Below, one piece after another: positions 34,916 through 44,242 of a stretch of DNA of 46,121 nucleotides. The stretch comes from an uncultured Pelagibacteraceae bacterium (lineage in GTDB: Bacteria; Pseudomonadota; Alphaproteobacteria; Pelagibacterales; Pelagibacteraceae), in contig CACHFM010000011.1 of assembly GCA_902579105.1 (NCBI GenBank), positions 1 through 46,121 on the forward strand. Direction: 5' to 3'. Numbering within the stretch: position 1 is the first letter of the stretch; every line of letters starts with the position of its first letter. The notes under the pieces are model-generated. The model saw only the letters and a list, made by a program, of their open reading frames with translations. It was not told where the DNA came from and searched no databases. A program made the position numbers and the translations under genes.

Positions 34916-35056
34916 TTATAATTTAAGATATTTTTTTAATCCAAAACTTACAAAAGATAAAAATATTGCAGCAACAACATCTGCGATTGGTGGAGCCTGA
35001 GGAAAGCCAAAATTCCAAACAATTACTCCAATTAACCAAATAATATAAATTTTCAT
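34916..35056 (-). CDS. Very small membrane protein, 46 residues
   Basis: ATG at 35056 and TAA at 34916-34918 on the minus strand. Sequence features: MKIYIIWLIGVIVWNFGFP, then a QAPPIADV turn and a second hydrophobic segment (AAIFLSFVSFGL) ending in KKYLKL. It looks like a two-helix hairpin in the inner membrane. The WNFGFP-x2-PP-x-D pattern seems familiar to me from small proteins of marine bacteria, but I cannot name a family. It is too short for most gene callers and fills the gap between the carbonic anhydrase and ybgC genes. Confidence 0.6.
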   Translation of the reverse strand: MKIYIIWLIGVIVWNFGFPQAPPIADVVAAIFLSFVSFGLKKYLKL

Positions 35057-35113
35057 AAATATATTTATAAGTAGCTTCTATTAAATAATTAAATTTTTTG
35101 ATAGTAATTATTT

Positions 35114-35536
35114 ATGCATGAAAATTTTTATCATAAATTAAAAGTTTACTATGAGGATACTGATGCAGGAGGCGTGGTTTATTATGCAAATTATTTAAAG
35201 TTTCTTGAAAGAGCCAGAACTGAAGCTTTGCTAACTATTGGATTAAGTAATTCTAAAATTAAAGATAAATTTGGCGCATTTATAATTGTTAAATCTTGCA
35301 ATATTGAGTATAAAAAATCAGCTTATTTAGAAGATAACTTGAGCATTAGATCTTTTATAAAATCAATAACAAAGACATCTTTTATGATGAATCAAATTAT
35401 AACTAAAGATAAAGATATTATTGTTGAGGCTAAAATTCATTTAGTTTTAGTAAATGAAAAAGCAAAACCAATTAAAATTCCTGAAATTGTTTTTGAAAAT
35501 TTTAAACCTTATTTTTGTGATAGCATTAAATTGTAG
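35114..35536 (+). CDS. ybgC: YbgC-type acyl-CoA thioesterase
   Basis: 140 residues, single hotdog domain. The YbgC motif VYYEDTDAGGVVYYANYLKFLERARTE carries the catalytic Asp17. It hydrolyses short-chain acyl-CoAs and is usually linked to the Tol-Pal envelope genes; those are not next to it here. Its 3' end overlaps the convergent uracil-DNA glycosylase gene by 11 nt. Confidence 0.92.
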   Translation: MHENFYHKLKVYYEDTDAGGVVYYANYLKFLERARTEALLTIGLSNSKIKDKFGAFIIVKSCNIEYKKSAYLEDNLSIRSFIKSITKTSFMMNQIITKDKDIIVEAKIHLVLVNEKAKPIKIPEIVFENFKPYFCDSIKL

Positions 35537-36206
35537 ATATTTTTTTTGCTTTTTTTAATAAATTAGCCATCATTTTTTCTGATATTAATTTAGTATTTAC
35601 GTTCCTTGGACTTGGATGATAAGAAGCAATTAGTGTTATATCATTTGGTAATTGATATGTTTTACCATGTTTAAATTGTATTTTTTTATTTAATTTATAT
35701 TTTTTTTTAAAAAATTTAAAACAATTATCAAAAGCAACTTTTCCAAGTGTAATAATTACTTTTAATTTTTTTAAATTAGATATTTCAGCATTAAAATATT
35801 TTGAACAATTATCAAGCTCTTTAGTTAATGGTTTGTCTTCAGGAGGAACACACTTTAAAATATTTGTTATATAAGTAGAATTCAATTTTAAACCATCAGT
35901 TAAATGTTTTGAAAATGGATGATTTGTAATCTTCGCATCATATAAACATTTAAATAAAAAATCTCCAGATTTATCGCCAGTAAAGGCTCTTCCAGTTCTT
36001 GTTCCTCCATGAGCAGCTGGAGCAAGCCCTAATATTAAAAGTTTTGCATTTATATTACCAAATCCAGTTACTGGTTTCGCCCAATATATTTCGTTTAGGT
36101 TTTGCTTTCTTTTTTCTTTAGAAATTTTTTTAATAAATTTAACTAATCGTGGACATTTTTTGCACTGAATAATTGATTTATTAAGTTCTTTAAATTCATT
36201 ATACAT
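35526..36206 (-). CDS. Uracil-DNA glycosylase, family 5 (UdgB) type
   Basis: 226 residues. Cys15 and Cys18 (QCKKCPR) plus two further Cys (LKCVPPED, DNCSKYF) are the likely 4Fe-4S ligands. Motif GLAPAAHGGTRTGRAFTGDKSGDFL is characteristic of family 5, which lacks the polar catalytic residue of family 1 and acts on uracil, hypoxanthine and other deaminated bases. The second motif SYHPSPRNVNT carries the conserved His. It is a DNA base-excision repair enzyme. Confidence 0.9.
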   Translation of the reverse strand: MYNEFKELNKSIIQCKKCPRLVKFIKKISKEKRKQNLNEIYWAKPVTGFGNINAKLLILGLAPAAHGGTRTGRAFTGDKSGDFLFKCLYDAKITNHPFSKHLTDGLKLNSTYITNILKCVPPEDKPLTKELDNCSKYFNAEISNLKKLKVIITLGKVAFDNCFKFFKKKYKLNKKIQFKHGKTYQLPNDITLIASYHPSPRNVNTKLISEKMMANLLKKAKKISTI

Positions 36207-36308
36207 AAGTAAAATTTATAAAATATTTGAAACTTAGTTTGTACATAAAATTTTTACTAAATAGCATTATGTTCTTGGATTAATAAGATAAAATGATAGT
36301 AAAATATT

Positions 36309-36437
36309 ATGTCATCAAAAAAAGCAATGAAACAAGCTCAAAAGCAAGCTTATGCTAAACATAGAAGTAATGTAATAAATACTAAATTTAATTATAAAAA
36401 GAAGAATTCGCCTAAAATTAATAAAAAAAAAAATTAA
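36309..36437 (+). CDS. Small Lys/Gln-rich basic protein, 42 residues
   Basis: ATG at 36309, TAA at 36435-36437. It begins MSSKKAMKQAQKQAYAKHRSN and ends in a run of Lys and Asn; it is highly basic with no hydrophobic segment, so it might bind nucleic acid or ribosomes. It ends 3 nt before the stop of the convergent 56-residue gene. In so AT-rich a genome a Lys-rich ORF can arise by chance; the Ala/Gln/His content of the first half argues mildly for a true gene. Confidence 0.4.
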   Translation: MSSKKAMKQAQKQAYAKHRSNVINTKFNYKKKNSPKINKKKN

Positions 36438-36440
36438 GAC

Positions 36441-36611
36441 TTATTTTATTTTTTTTTCAGTTAAAAATATTCCTATCAAAAAAATTATGGTCCAAGCCAA
36501 AGCAAGCATTGCTTTCGATATACTTGTTTCAGCATCCCACATGCCAAATCCAAGTGCTCCAATAATTATACCAATTATATAAATTATTGTTATAATTATT
36601 GAACTACTCAT
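36441..36611 (-). CDS. Small two-span membrane protein, 56 residues
   Basis: Starts at the ATG at 36611 (MSSSIIITIIYIIGIIIGALGFGMWDAETS), overlapping the stop of the DUF1289 gene by 8 nt, a typical coupled start; an upstream TTG would run well into that gene. Two hydrophobic helices (about 4-24 and 33-50) are separated by a short acidic loop, and the tail TEKKIK is basic. No family recognised. Confidence 0.65.
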   Translation of the reverse strand: MSSSIIITIIYIIGIIIGALGFGMWDAETSISKAMLALAWTIIFLIGIFLTEKKIK

Positions 36612-36855
36612 TTTTAAGATTTTTTTTAAAAAGAGATACACCGTTATTAATTTTGTATTCGTAAGATTCATTAAAACTTTCGAGCTGCCATCCAGTCAGT
36701 CTTTTTCTTAATATATCTAGATTATTTTTTTTCCATTCATCAGCAGTATTTTCTTGTTTCCATATTTTTTTTTCTTCATTGCTTCGACCGCAACCATAAC
36801 AGTATCCAGTTTTAGGGTCAGTTTTACAAATACTTATACATGGTGAAACAATCAT
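36604..36855 (-). CDS. DUF1289 family small Cys-rich protein
   Basis: 83 residues. The family pattern SPCISICKTDPKTGYCYGCGRSNEE has four Cys (6, 10, 18, 21) spaced for a metal or Fe-S site, followed by WKKNNLDILRKRLTGW. Function unknown in general. It is coupled by overlap to the small membrane protein downstream, and divergent from tRNA-Leu. Confidence 0.9.
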   Translation of the reverse strand: MIVSPCISICKTDPKTGYCYGCGRSNEEKKIWKQENTADEWKKNNLDILRKRLTGWQLESFNESYEYKINNGVSLFKKNLKNE

Positions 36856-36913
36856 TTTTTAATATTTACATTAATTATATTCTATGAATAGTTAATTTTT
36901 TTAATAATTGTCA

Positions 36914-36942
36914 TTGGACAAATAGTTTCAATAATATATAAA
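36914..36942 (+). promoter_or_regulatory. Promoter of tRNA-Leu, possibly also of tig
   Basis: TTGGAC at 36914-36919, 17-nt spacer, TATAAA at 36937-36942, giving a start about 6-8 nt before the tRNA. The trigger factor ATG is only 10 nt after the tRNA end, with no room for another promoter except inside the tRNA. Confidence 0.55.
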
Positions 36943-36956
36943 ACCTCGTAATTTGT

Positions 36957-37041
36957 GGGGCGATGGCGGAATTGGTAGACGCGTTGGTCTTAGGAACCAA
37001 TATGGCAACATGTGAAGGTTCGAGTCCTTTTCGCCCTACCA
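36957..37041 (+). tRNA. tRNA-Leu (anticodon TAG)
   Basis: 85 nt with encoded CCA. Acceptor GGGGCGA pairs with TCGCCCT (G-U first pair), D arm GGCGGAATTGGTAGACGC typical of Leu, anticodon stem TTGGT/ACCAA around loop CTTAGGA, a long variable arm (TATGGCAACATG) and T arm GAAGG-TTCGAGT-CCTTT. Long variable arm plus TAG gives Leu reading CUN codons. Confidence 0.95.
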
Positions 37042-37050
37042 TTAAAAATT

Positions 37051-38493
37051 ATGAAAGTTACTGTTGAAAATAAAAAAGGTTTAAATAAAGATCTTAAAAT
37101 TTTTATCGATAAGGAGACTATGAACTCTTATATGGATGAAAAATATGAAGAGATCAAAGGCACTATTAATCTTAAAGGTTTTAGACCAGGCAAAGTACCA
37201 AAAGAAATTTTAAAAAGACAATTTGGTAAGGCAGTTTTTGGAGAAGTACTAGATAAAGTCTTAAAAGAAACCTCAACAAAAGCTCTTGAAGAAAATAAAA
37301 TTAAACCAGCCGGACAACCAAAACTTGACTTAAAAACATATGGTGAAGATAAAGAGTTAGAATATGTTTTATCAGTTACTGAGTTACCAAAATTAGAAAT
37401 AAAATCATTAGAAAATATAAAATTTGATGAATACAAAGTTAAAATTGATGATAGTGAAACTGATAAAAGAATAAAAGAAATGGCTAAAAATCAACCTAAT
37501 TTTAAAGAAGTTAGCTCAGATACAAAAGCTAAAGAGGGCGATCTAGTTTCTTTAGATTATAAGGCAACAGTTGATGGTAAAGAATTTAAGGGAAGTGAAG
37601 GAAAGAATACTCAATTAACTTTAGGTAAAGATTTATTTTTAAAAGGATTTGATAAACAACTAATTGGAGTTAAAAAAGATGATGATAAAGTTGTAGAAGC
37701 TACTTTACCAGAAAACTTTCCTGAAAAGGAATTGGTCAATAAGAAAGCTCAATTTAATTGTAAAATATTAAGTGTTAAACAAGCTCAAGAAGTTAAAATT
37801 GATGATGACTTTGCAAAAAATTTAGGTGCAAAAGATTTAAAAGATTTAAAAATTTTAATTTATAAACAAATTAATGATGAATATAAAAATTCATTAGATC
37901 AATTGTCAAAAAATCAAATTTTAAAACAAATAGAGAAAGTTAAAGTAGAAGAGGTTCCAGAAAACTTAATTGAAGAAGAAATTAAAATTCTTTCTCAAGG
38001 AATGCCAGAAGAAGAAGTTAAGAAAAATAAAAAAAGTTTTGAAGAAAAAGCAAAAACTAGAATCAAAACTGGATTAATTTTAAATGAATTTGGAGAACAA
38101 AATCAAATAAAAGTTAGTGAACAAGAAATTCAAGCTGAGGTTCAAAAACAATTAAGAATGATGCCTGGACAAGAAAAAATGGTAATGGATTTTTATCAAA
38201 AAAATCCTTCAGCATTAGCTAGTTTAAGAGGAACTGTTTACGAGGAGAAAATTCTAAATTTAATTAAAGAAAAAGGTAAAGCAAACAAAAAAGAAATTAC
38301 AAAAGAAGAAGCAGAAAAAATTTTAAAGGAAGCTCATAAACATGACCACGATCATGATCATGGCCATGAAAAAGAGAAAAAAGAAACAAAGAAAAAACCA
38401 AAAGAAAAAACCATTAAAGAAAAAAAACTAGCAACTAAAAAGCCAAAATCAAAGCCAGAAGTTAAAAAAATAAAAAAAGTTAGCAAAAAGTAA
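37051..38493 (+). CDS. tig: Trigger factor, with His/Lys-rich C-terminal tail
   Basis: 480 residues. N-terminal ribosome-binding domain with the signature [17 protein letters not shown] (about 42-58), a central FKBP-like PPIase domain (about 145-235), then the helical C-terminal chaperone domain with [10 protein letters not shown]. The last ~54 residues are a low-complexity tail: a His/Asp alternation ([11 protein letters not shown]) followed by Lys-rich repeats. The ATG at 37051 is used; an in-frame start inside the tRNA gene must be wrong. It is a ribosome-associated folding factor, and first gene of the tig-clpP-clpX-lon run. Confidence 0.95.
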   Translation: MKVTVENKKGLNKDLKIFIDKETMNSYMDEKYEEIKGTINLKGFRPGKVPKEILKRQFGKAVFGEVLDKVLKETSTKALEENKIKPAGQPKLDLKTYGEDKELEYVLSVTELPKLEIKSLENIKFDEYKVKIDDSETDKRIKEMAKNQPNFKEVSSDTKAKEGDLVSLDYKATVDGKEFKGSEGKNTQLTLGKDLFLKGFDKQLIGVKKDDDKVVEATLPENFPEKELVNKKAQFNCKILSVKQAQEVKIDDDFAKNLGAKDLKDLKILIYKQINDEYKNSLDQLSKNQILKQIEKVKVEEVPENLIEEEIKILSQGMPEEEVKKNKKSFEEKAKTRIKTGLILNEFGEQNQIKVSEQEIQAEVQKQLRMMPGQEKMVMDFYQKNPSALASLRGTVYEEKILNLIKEKGKANKKEITKEEAEKILKEAHKHDHDHDHGHEKEKKETKKKPKEKTIKEKKLATKKPKSKPEVKKIKKVSKK

Positions 38494-38525
38494 TCTCAAG
38501 TTGTATAAGTAAAACGAATCAAATT

Positions 38526-39137
38526 ATGACAATAAAATTTTCAGAGCAAATGACTAATTTAGTACCTATGGTGGTAGAACAATCTAGTAAAGGTGAGAGA
38601 GCTTACGATATATATTCTAGACTTCTAAAAGAGAGAATAATTTTTTTAACTGGTCAAATTAATGATAATGTTGCATCTTTAATTACCGCACAATTATTAT
38701 TTCTTGAAGCAGAAGATCCTAAAAAAGATATTTATTTATACATTAATAGTCCTGGTGGTTTAGTGACAGCTGGTCTTGGTATTTACGATACTATGCAATA
38801 TGTGAAACCTGATATTTCGACATTATGCATTGGCCAAGCAGCATCGATGGGATCATTTTTACTTGCAGCAGGAACTAAAGGTAAAAGATTTTCATTGCCC
38901 AATTCTAGAATTATGGTTCATCAACCCTCAGCTGGTTTCCAGGGACAAGCTACAGATATTGAAATTCATGCAAATGAAGTTTTATCTTTAAAAAAAAGAC
39001 TTAATGAAATTTATTCTAAACATACGGGTAAATCAGTTGATGAAATTAAAACAGCACTGGAAAGAGATAACTTTATGACCGCAGAGTCAGCAAAAGTTTT
39101 TGGTCTAGTGGATGAAGTAGTAGAAAAAAGATCCTAA
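38526..39137 (+). CDS. clpP: ATP-dependent Clp protease proteolytic subunit
   Basis: 203 residues. Catalytic triad Ser107 ([11 protein letters not shown]), His132 (RIMVHQPS) and Asp181 ([12 protein letters not shown]). N-terminal [26 protein letters not shown] is typical, including the short propeptide region. It forms the two-ring tetradecamer that degrades substrates fed by ClpX. 32 nt after tig, 92 nt before clpX. Confidence 0.97.
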   Translation: MTIKFSEQMTNLVPMVVEQSSKGERAYDIYSRLLKERIIFLTGQINDNVASLITAQLLFLEAEDPKKDIYLYINSPGGLVTAGLGIYDTMQYVKPDISTLCIGQAASMGSFLLAAGTKGKRFSLPNSRIMVHQPSAGFQGQATDIEIHANEVLSLKKRLNEIYSKHTGKSVDEIKTALERDNFMTAESAKVFGLVDEVVEKRS

Positions 39138-39229
39138 AATACCATATATTGAATGATTAATAATCCAAACTTGATTAGTGTGACTCATTTATAATAAAGT
39201 ATTTAAATTGATTCGTTTATAAATTTAAT

Positions 39230-40498
39230 ATGACAACAAATAATAAAAATATACTTTACTGTTCATTTTGCGGCAAGAGTCAGCATGAAGTTAGAAAATT
39301 AATAGCTGGACCTACAGTTTTTATTTGTGATGAGTGTGTTGAATTATGCATGGATATAATTAAGGAAGAAAGCAAAGATACTTTTGTTAAACATCAAGAT
39401 GGACTTCCTTCTCCGAAAGAAATTCGTAAAGTTTTAGATGATTATGTTATTGGACAATCTCATGCCAAAAAAGTTTTGTCTGTTGCAGTACATAATCATT
39501 ACAAAAGATTAAACTACGAAAGCAAAACTAGTAAAAATGTGGAACTTTCAAAATCTAATATTCTATTAGTTGGACCCACAGGTTGTGGAAAAACTTTATT
39601 GGCTCAAACTTTAGCAAGAATTTTAGATGTTCCTTTTACAATGGCAGACGCAACAACATTAACTGAAGCAGGATATGTTGGTGAGGATGTTGAAAATATT
39701 ATTTTAAAGCTATTACAATCAGCAGATTATAATGTAGAAAAAGCTCAAAGAGGAATTGTATATATTGATGAAGTAGATAAGATAAGTAGAAAGTCAGAAA
39801 ATCCATCAATAACAAGAGACGTATCAGGTGAAGGTGTTCAACAAGCTTTACTAAAAATTATGGAAGGAACAATTGCAAGTGTTCCACCCCAAGGAGGAAG
39901 AAAACATCCACAACAAGAATTTTTACAAGTAGATACTACCAATATATTATTTATTTGTGGTGGTGCTTTTGCTGGCCTTGATAAAATAATTTCTCAAAGA
40001 GATAAAGGAACTTCAATTGGCTTTGGAGCTGATGTTAAAAATACTCAAGACAAAAAAACAGGTGAATGGATTAAAACCCTAGAACCTGAAGATTTGTTAA
40101 AATATGGACTAATACCAGAATTTATTGGAAGATTACCTATGATTGCAACACTTGAAGATTTAGATGAAAAATCATTAATTAAAATTTTACAAGAACCAAA
40201 AAATTCATTAATAAAACAATATCAAGAATTATTTAAACTTGATGGTGCTAAATTAACTTTTAAAGAAAATGCTTTAAAAGAAATTTCACAAAAAGCAATT
40301 AACAAAAAAACTGGAGCAAGAGGATTAAGGTCTATCTTAGAAAATATTTTATTAAAAACTATGTATGATCTACCTAGTCAAGAAAATATTGATGAAGTTA
40401 TAGTTGATGTTAGTGCTGCAAAAGGACAAACTCAACCTATATTAGTTCATTCTAAAAATGACATTAAATCCAAGCCAAATAAGACAACAGCGGCTTAA
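39230..40498 (+). CDS. clpX: Clp protease ATP-binding subunit ClpX
   Basis: 422 residues. N-terminal C4 zinc-binding domain (CSFCGK and CDECVELC), AAA+ domain with Walker [10 protein letters not shown] (about 112-120), Walker [11 protein letters not shown], the RKHP pore-2 type region [10 protein letters not shown], sensor-1 and the C-terminal [10 protein letters not shown] arginine sensor. The IGF-like loop for ClpP docking reads IGFGAD near 263. It is the substrate-unfolding partner of the adjacent ClpP. Confidence 0.97.
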   Translation: MTTNNKNILYCSFCGKSQHEVRKLIAGPTVFICDECVELCMDIIKEESKDTFVKHQDGLPSPKEIRKVLDDYVIGQSHAKKVLSVAVHNHYKRLNYESKTSKNVELSKSNILLVGPTGCGKTLLAQTLARILDVPFTMADATTLTEAGYVGEDVENIILKLLQSADYNVEKAQRGIVYIDEVDKISRKSENPSITRDVSGEGVQQALLKIMEGTIASVPPQGGRKHPQQEFLQVDTTNILFICGGAFAGLDKIISQRDKGTSIGFGADVKNTQDKKTGEWIKTLEPEDLLKYGLIPEFIGRLPMIATLEDLDEKSLIKILQEPKNSLIKQYQELFKLDGAKLTFKENALKEISQKAINKKTGARGLRSILENILLKTMYDLPSQENIDEVIVDVSAAKGQTQPILVHSKNDIKSKPNKTTAA

Positions 40499-40558
40499 TA
40501 TCATTAATAAGCAAGAAAAACCTATTGCAATATAAAATATAATATCCATATTGTTTCT

Positions 40559-42937
40559 ATGGATATTAAAATGTCATTACCTTTGCTACCATTAAGAGAC
40601 ATAGTTGTTTTTCCAAGTATGGTAATACCTTTATTTGTTGGTAGAGATAAATCTATCGCAGCTTTAAATGAGGTAATGAAAAAGGACAAAAAAATAATTT
40701 TAGTTACTCAAAAAAATTCAGAAATTGACGACCCCAAAAAAACAGATATTTTTATGTATGGTTGTGAATGTAGTATTTTGCAGCTTTTAAAATTACCAGA
40801 TGGAACAGTTAAGGTATTAGTTGAAGGAATTAAAAGAGCTAAAATTTTAAATTTTATAGATGATGAAAAATTTATCACATGTGATTTTTCTCATTACAAT
40901 GATGTAATTTCCAAAAATGAAGATTTATTTCCACTTGCATCAACAGCTTTAAGAAGATTAGAAAAACTAACATCAATTAATAAAAAAATTTCTAGCGAAG
41001 CAATTAATTCAATTAAAGAATTAAAAAACCCTTCACAAATTGCAGACAATATTGCTTCTCATATAACAGCTACTATTTCTGAAAAACAACAAATTTTTGA
41101 AACAGTTGATGTCAAAAAAAGATTAAACACCATTATTAAAATAATGGAAAATGAAACAAGTATTATTGGAGTTGAAAAAAGAATTAGAGGTAGAGTTAAA
41201 ACTCAAATGGAAAAAACTCAAAGAGAATATTATTTAAACGAACAATTAAAGGCTATTCAGAAAGAACTTGGCGAAATTGAAGATGGTAAAGATGAAAACG
41301 CTAATCTTAATAAAGCTATAACTAAAGCTAAAATGCCTAAGGAAGTAGAAAAAAAATGTCTTCAAGAACTTAAAAAACTTAAAAATATGAGTCCCATGTC
41401 TGCTGAGGCAACTGTAGTAAGAAACTATTTAGATTGGATGATAGAACTTCCTTGGCATAAAAAAAGTGAGGTTGATATTGATTTGACTAAAGCTTTAAAT
41501 ATTCTTGATAAAGATCATTTTGGATTAGAAAAAATTAAAGAAAGAATAGTAGAATTTCTTGCTGTTCAAAAAAGAATGGAAAAAATTAAAGGTCCAATTT
41601 TATGTTTAGTCGGCCCTCCTGGTGTTGGCAAAACTTCATTAGGTAAATCAATTGCAAAAGCCACAAATAGAGAATTTGTTAGAATGTCAGTTGGAGGAAT
41701 GAGAGATGAGGCTGAGATAAGAGGGCACAGAAGAACATATATTGGATCGTTACCTGGAAAAATTATTCAAATGATGAAAAAAGCTGGAACTAAAAACCCT
41801 TTAATTTTATTAGATGAAATTGATAAAGTAGGGAATGATTATAGAGGAGATCCTTCTTCCGCATTATTAGAGGCTTTAGATCCTGAACAAAATACAACAT
41901 TTAACGATCATTACTTAGAGGTTGATTACGATTTATCGGATGTAATGTTTGTGACAACTGCTAACACATTAAATATTTTACCACCTTTGCTAGATCGAAT
42001 GGAGGTAATTAGATTAGCCGGTTATACAGAAGATGAAAAAATTAATATTGCTAATAAGTTTTTATTACCAAAACAAATTAAAGATAATGGTGTAAAAGAA
42101 AAAGAGATGAAATTAGATGATGATATCATTAAAAAAGTAATCAGAGGTTATACAAAAGAGTCAGGAGTTAGAAATTTAGAGAGAGAAATCTCTAAAATTG
42201 CAAGAAAAGTTGTAAAAAAAATAGTAGCTGGAGAAGAAAGTGAAGTAAATATAAATAATAAAAATTTATCAGATTTTCTTGGTGTACCTAAATTTAAATT
42301 TGGTGAATTAGAATCAGAGAATAAAGTAGGTATAGTAACTGGACTTGCATGGACAGAATATGGGGGTGAAATTCTAAAAATTGAGACTGTAACTATGCCT
42401 GGAAAAGGTAGGATGCAAATTACAGGTAAACTTGGAGATGTGATGCAAGAGTCAGTCAAGGCGGCTAAATCTTTTGTTAGATCTAAATGCTTAGAATATG
42501 GAATTATTCCTCCTTTATTTGAAAAAAAGGATTTTCACATTCACGTTCCAGAAGGAGCAACACCAAAAGATGGACCATCAGCTGGAATTGGAATGGTAAC
42601 ATCAATTGTGTCTTCAATTACAAATATCCCCATTAGAAGAGACATTGCTATGACAGGAGAAGTCACATTAACAGGACAGGTTTTACCAATTGGTGGATTA
42701 AAAGAAAAATTATTAGCTGCTCATAGAGCTGGCATTAAAGAAGTATTAATTCCAAAGGAAAATGAAAAAGATCTAGTTGATATGCCTAAAAAAATAATTG
42801 ACGATATTAAAATTACTGGTGTTGAACACGCTGATGAAGTTTTGAAAATAGCATTAACCAAAGAGCTTAAAAGGACAGAGTGGGTTGAAGTTGATATATC
42901 TAAAAAAGATGACAAATCACAAGCCAGCATTCAATAA
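40559..42937 (+). CDS. lon: ATP-dependent protease Lon
   Basis: 792 residues. N-terminal LAN domain starting LPLLPLRDIVVFP, coiled linker, AAA+ domain with Walker A GPPGVGKTS near 352-360 and LILLDEIDKVG as Walker B, then the serine-lysine protease domain with Ser674 (KDGPSAGIGM) and Lys715 (GGLKEKLLAAHRAG). Length fits LonA (about 780-800). A second ATG four codons in is possible as start. 60 nt after clpX; it degrades misfolded and regulatory proteins. Confidence 0.97.
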   Translation: MDIKMSLPLLPLRDIVVFPSMVIPLFVGRDKSIAALNEVMKKDKKIILVTQKNSEIDDPKKTDIFMYGCECSILQLLKLPDGTVKVLVEGIKRAKILNFIDDEKFITCDFSHYNDVISKNEDLFPLASTALRRLEKLTSINKKISSEAINSIKELKNPSQIADNIASHITATISEKQQIFETVDVKKRLNTIIKIMENETSIIGVEKRIRGRVKTQMEKTQREYYLNEQLKAIQKELGEIEDGKDENANLNKAITKAKMPKEVEKKCLQELKKLKNMSPMSAEATVVRNYLDWMIELPWHKKSEVDIDLTKALNILDKDHFGLEKIKERIVEFLAVQKRMEKIKGPILCLVGPPGVGKTSLGKSIAKATNREFVRMSVGGMRDEAEIRGHRRTYIGSLPGKIIQMMKKAGTKNPLILLDEIDKVGNDYRGDPSSALLEALDPEQNTTFNDHYLEVDYDLSDVMFVTTANTLNILPPLLDRMEVIRLAGYTEDEKINIANKFLLPKQIKDNGVKEKEMKLDDDIIKKVIRGYTKESGVRNLEREISKIARKVVKKIVAGEESEVNINNKNLSDFLGVPKFKFGELESENKVGIVTGLAWTEYGGEILKIETVTMPGKGRMQITGKLGDVMQESVKAAKSFVRSKCLEYGIIPPLFEKKDFHIHVPEGATPKDGPSAGIGMVTSIVSSITNIPIRRDIAMTGEVTLTGQVLPIGGLKEKLLAAHRAGIKEVLIPKENEKDLVDMPKKIIDDIKITGVEHADEVLKIALTKELKRTEWVEVDISKKDDKSQASIQ

Positions 42938-42942
42938 AAATA

Positions 42943-44067
42943 TTAAAAAGATTTAAAATTAAGTCTCAAATTTTTGTAAATTTCATTTGCAATAATCTTA
43001 TTACCTTTAGAATTGGCGTGTCTTATATCATTATAAACATTCCCTGTGGGTGGAAGTTTATTTGAGATATCTATACAAAAATAAAGTAGATCACATCTTT
43101 TTTTTGCTTCGTTATAAAATTTCAATAATTTTTCTTTATATTCGTTAGTTAAATTTTCTTTTAGTAATTTATCTGGCGAATTATTAGGTATACTATTGTC
43201 TTCCTCCAAACCCATAGTTGGTTGAAGAAAAACAAAAAAAGTCGCTCCCTCAAGTTCAACAAGTGCATTTAATCTTTTAATGTTTGTTTCCCATCTGTCT
43301 ACATTGGTCAAAATTTTAAAATCTAAATTATTATTTACAGTATTAGATTTAAATAAATTAAAATTTTTTCTTGAAAAATTTATAAATATATTTCTTAAAT
43401 TAGGTGTTAAATTCAAAGTTAACTTACTAAATAAAGATTTATTGTAAGATATTCCAATCCATTTTTGGTTAAGATTCATTTTATTTTGATTAACACTTAA
43501 AAAAGGGAAACTTTTACTTTTGTCATAAAAATCATTTAATTCATTAATTCCATTTAATGATACAACTAGTTTTAAATTTTTAAATCTAGATCCATCTCTA
43601 TTAAATTTTAAAAGCTCTTGAAGAGAATTATAATCTCCAACTCCTCCATTAATTAGATAATAATTTTCAGAAACTAATTCTGCAAGATATTTTGGGTAAG
43701 TGTCACCATTAGAAATAAATTGATAAAATCCTGATGTAGTTGAGCCACCCAAGGTTAATAAAATTGGATTATTATTAGACCCATAGTTATAGACAACGTA
43801 CTCTCCAACTACTTTACCTTCTTTGACTTTACATTTACCATTATGATTATTTACATGACTCAACAGCACATCTGTTTTCATTTCATTGCAAGGGTGATAC
43901 GGTTTAGAAATTTCTGGTTTATTTAAATCAATATAACTTAAAAATGGTAAGAATTTTTTACCATAAAAAATTCTAAAAAAACCTGAGCATATTTCTAGAA
44001 AAATTACTAATATAATTAGTATTAAAATATTGATAATAATTATTTTCGTTATTTTTTTTAGAGGCAT
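42943..44067 (-). CDS. Membrane-anchored SGNH-hydrolase-like protein
   Basis: 374 residues. One N-terminal hydrophobic span (about 7-30) without a clear cleavage site suggests an anchored periplasmic domain. SGNH-type blocks are visible: LGGSTTSGF (block I Ser), NGGVGDYNS (Gly), LNGINELND (block III Asn) and NDIRHANSKGNKIIANEIY (block V Asp-x2-His). Such proteins often add or remove acetyl groups on extracellular polysaccharide. Next to a radical SAM and a GT2 gene this fits surface-glycan modification; the substrate is unknown. It converges with lon, 5 nt apart. Confidence 0.78.
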   Translation of the reverse strand: MPLKKITKIIIINILILIILVIFLEICSGFFRIFYGKKFLPFLSYIDLNKPEISKPYHPCNEMKTDVLLSHVNNHNGKCKVKEGKVVGEYVVYNYGSNNNPILLTLGGSTTSGFYQFISNGDTYPKYLAELVSENYYLINGGVGDYNSLQELLKFNRDGSRFKNLKLVVSLNGINELNDFYDKSKSFPFLSVNQNKMNLNQKWIGISYNKSLFSKLTLNLTPNLRNIFINFSRKNFNLFKSNTVNNNLDFKILTNVDRWETNIKRLNALVELEGATFFVFLQPTMGLEEDNSIPNNSPDKLLKENLTNEYKEKLLKFYNEAKKRCDLLYFCIDISNKLPPTGNVYNDIRHANSKGNKIIANEIYKNLRLNFKSF

Positions 44068-44242
44068 GTAATAAACTTAGCAATATTTGTTAATCTCAAT
44101 ACAGTTACTGAACTTTAAACAGAATATTAACATAATTTTATTCATTATTAATATATAGAATAACTAAAAAACAATAAAGTTGAGTAAATAAAATAGTACT
44201 ATAAAACAGGTATATTTTACATTTTAGAAAAATAAAATTTAT

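Noticed and set aside
36612..36671. Longer N-terminus for the small two-span membrane protein
   Set aside because: It would run 60 nt further into the DUF1289 coding sequence; the ATG at 36611 overlaps its stop in the usual coupled way.
37012..37050. In-frame upstream start of the trigger factor reading frame
   Set aside because: It begins inside tRNA-Leu; the conserved protein starts at the ATG at 37051.
39138..39229. Promoter between clpP and clpX
   Set aside because: A TATAAT is present, but the only TTGATT is 13 nt upstream, too close for a normal sigma-70 promoter; a hexamer at 17 nt is not consensus.
44068..44242. Intergenic gap of 175 nt examined for small genes, RNA or operators
   Set aside because: No ORF with start and sensible composition, no GC-rich stem, and only a poorly spaced TTGAGT/TATAAA pair (14 nt) were found.
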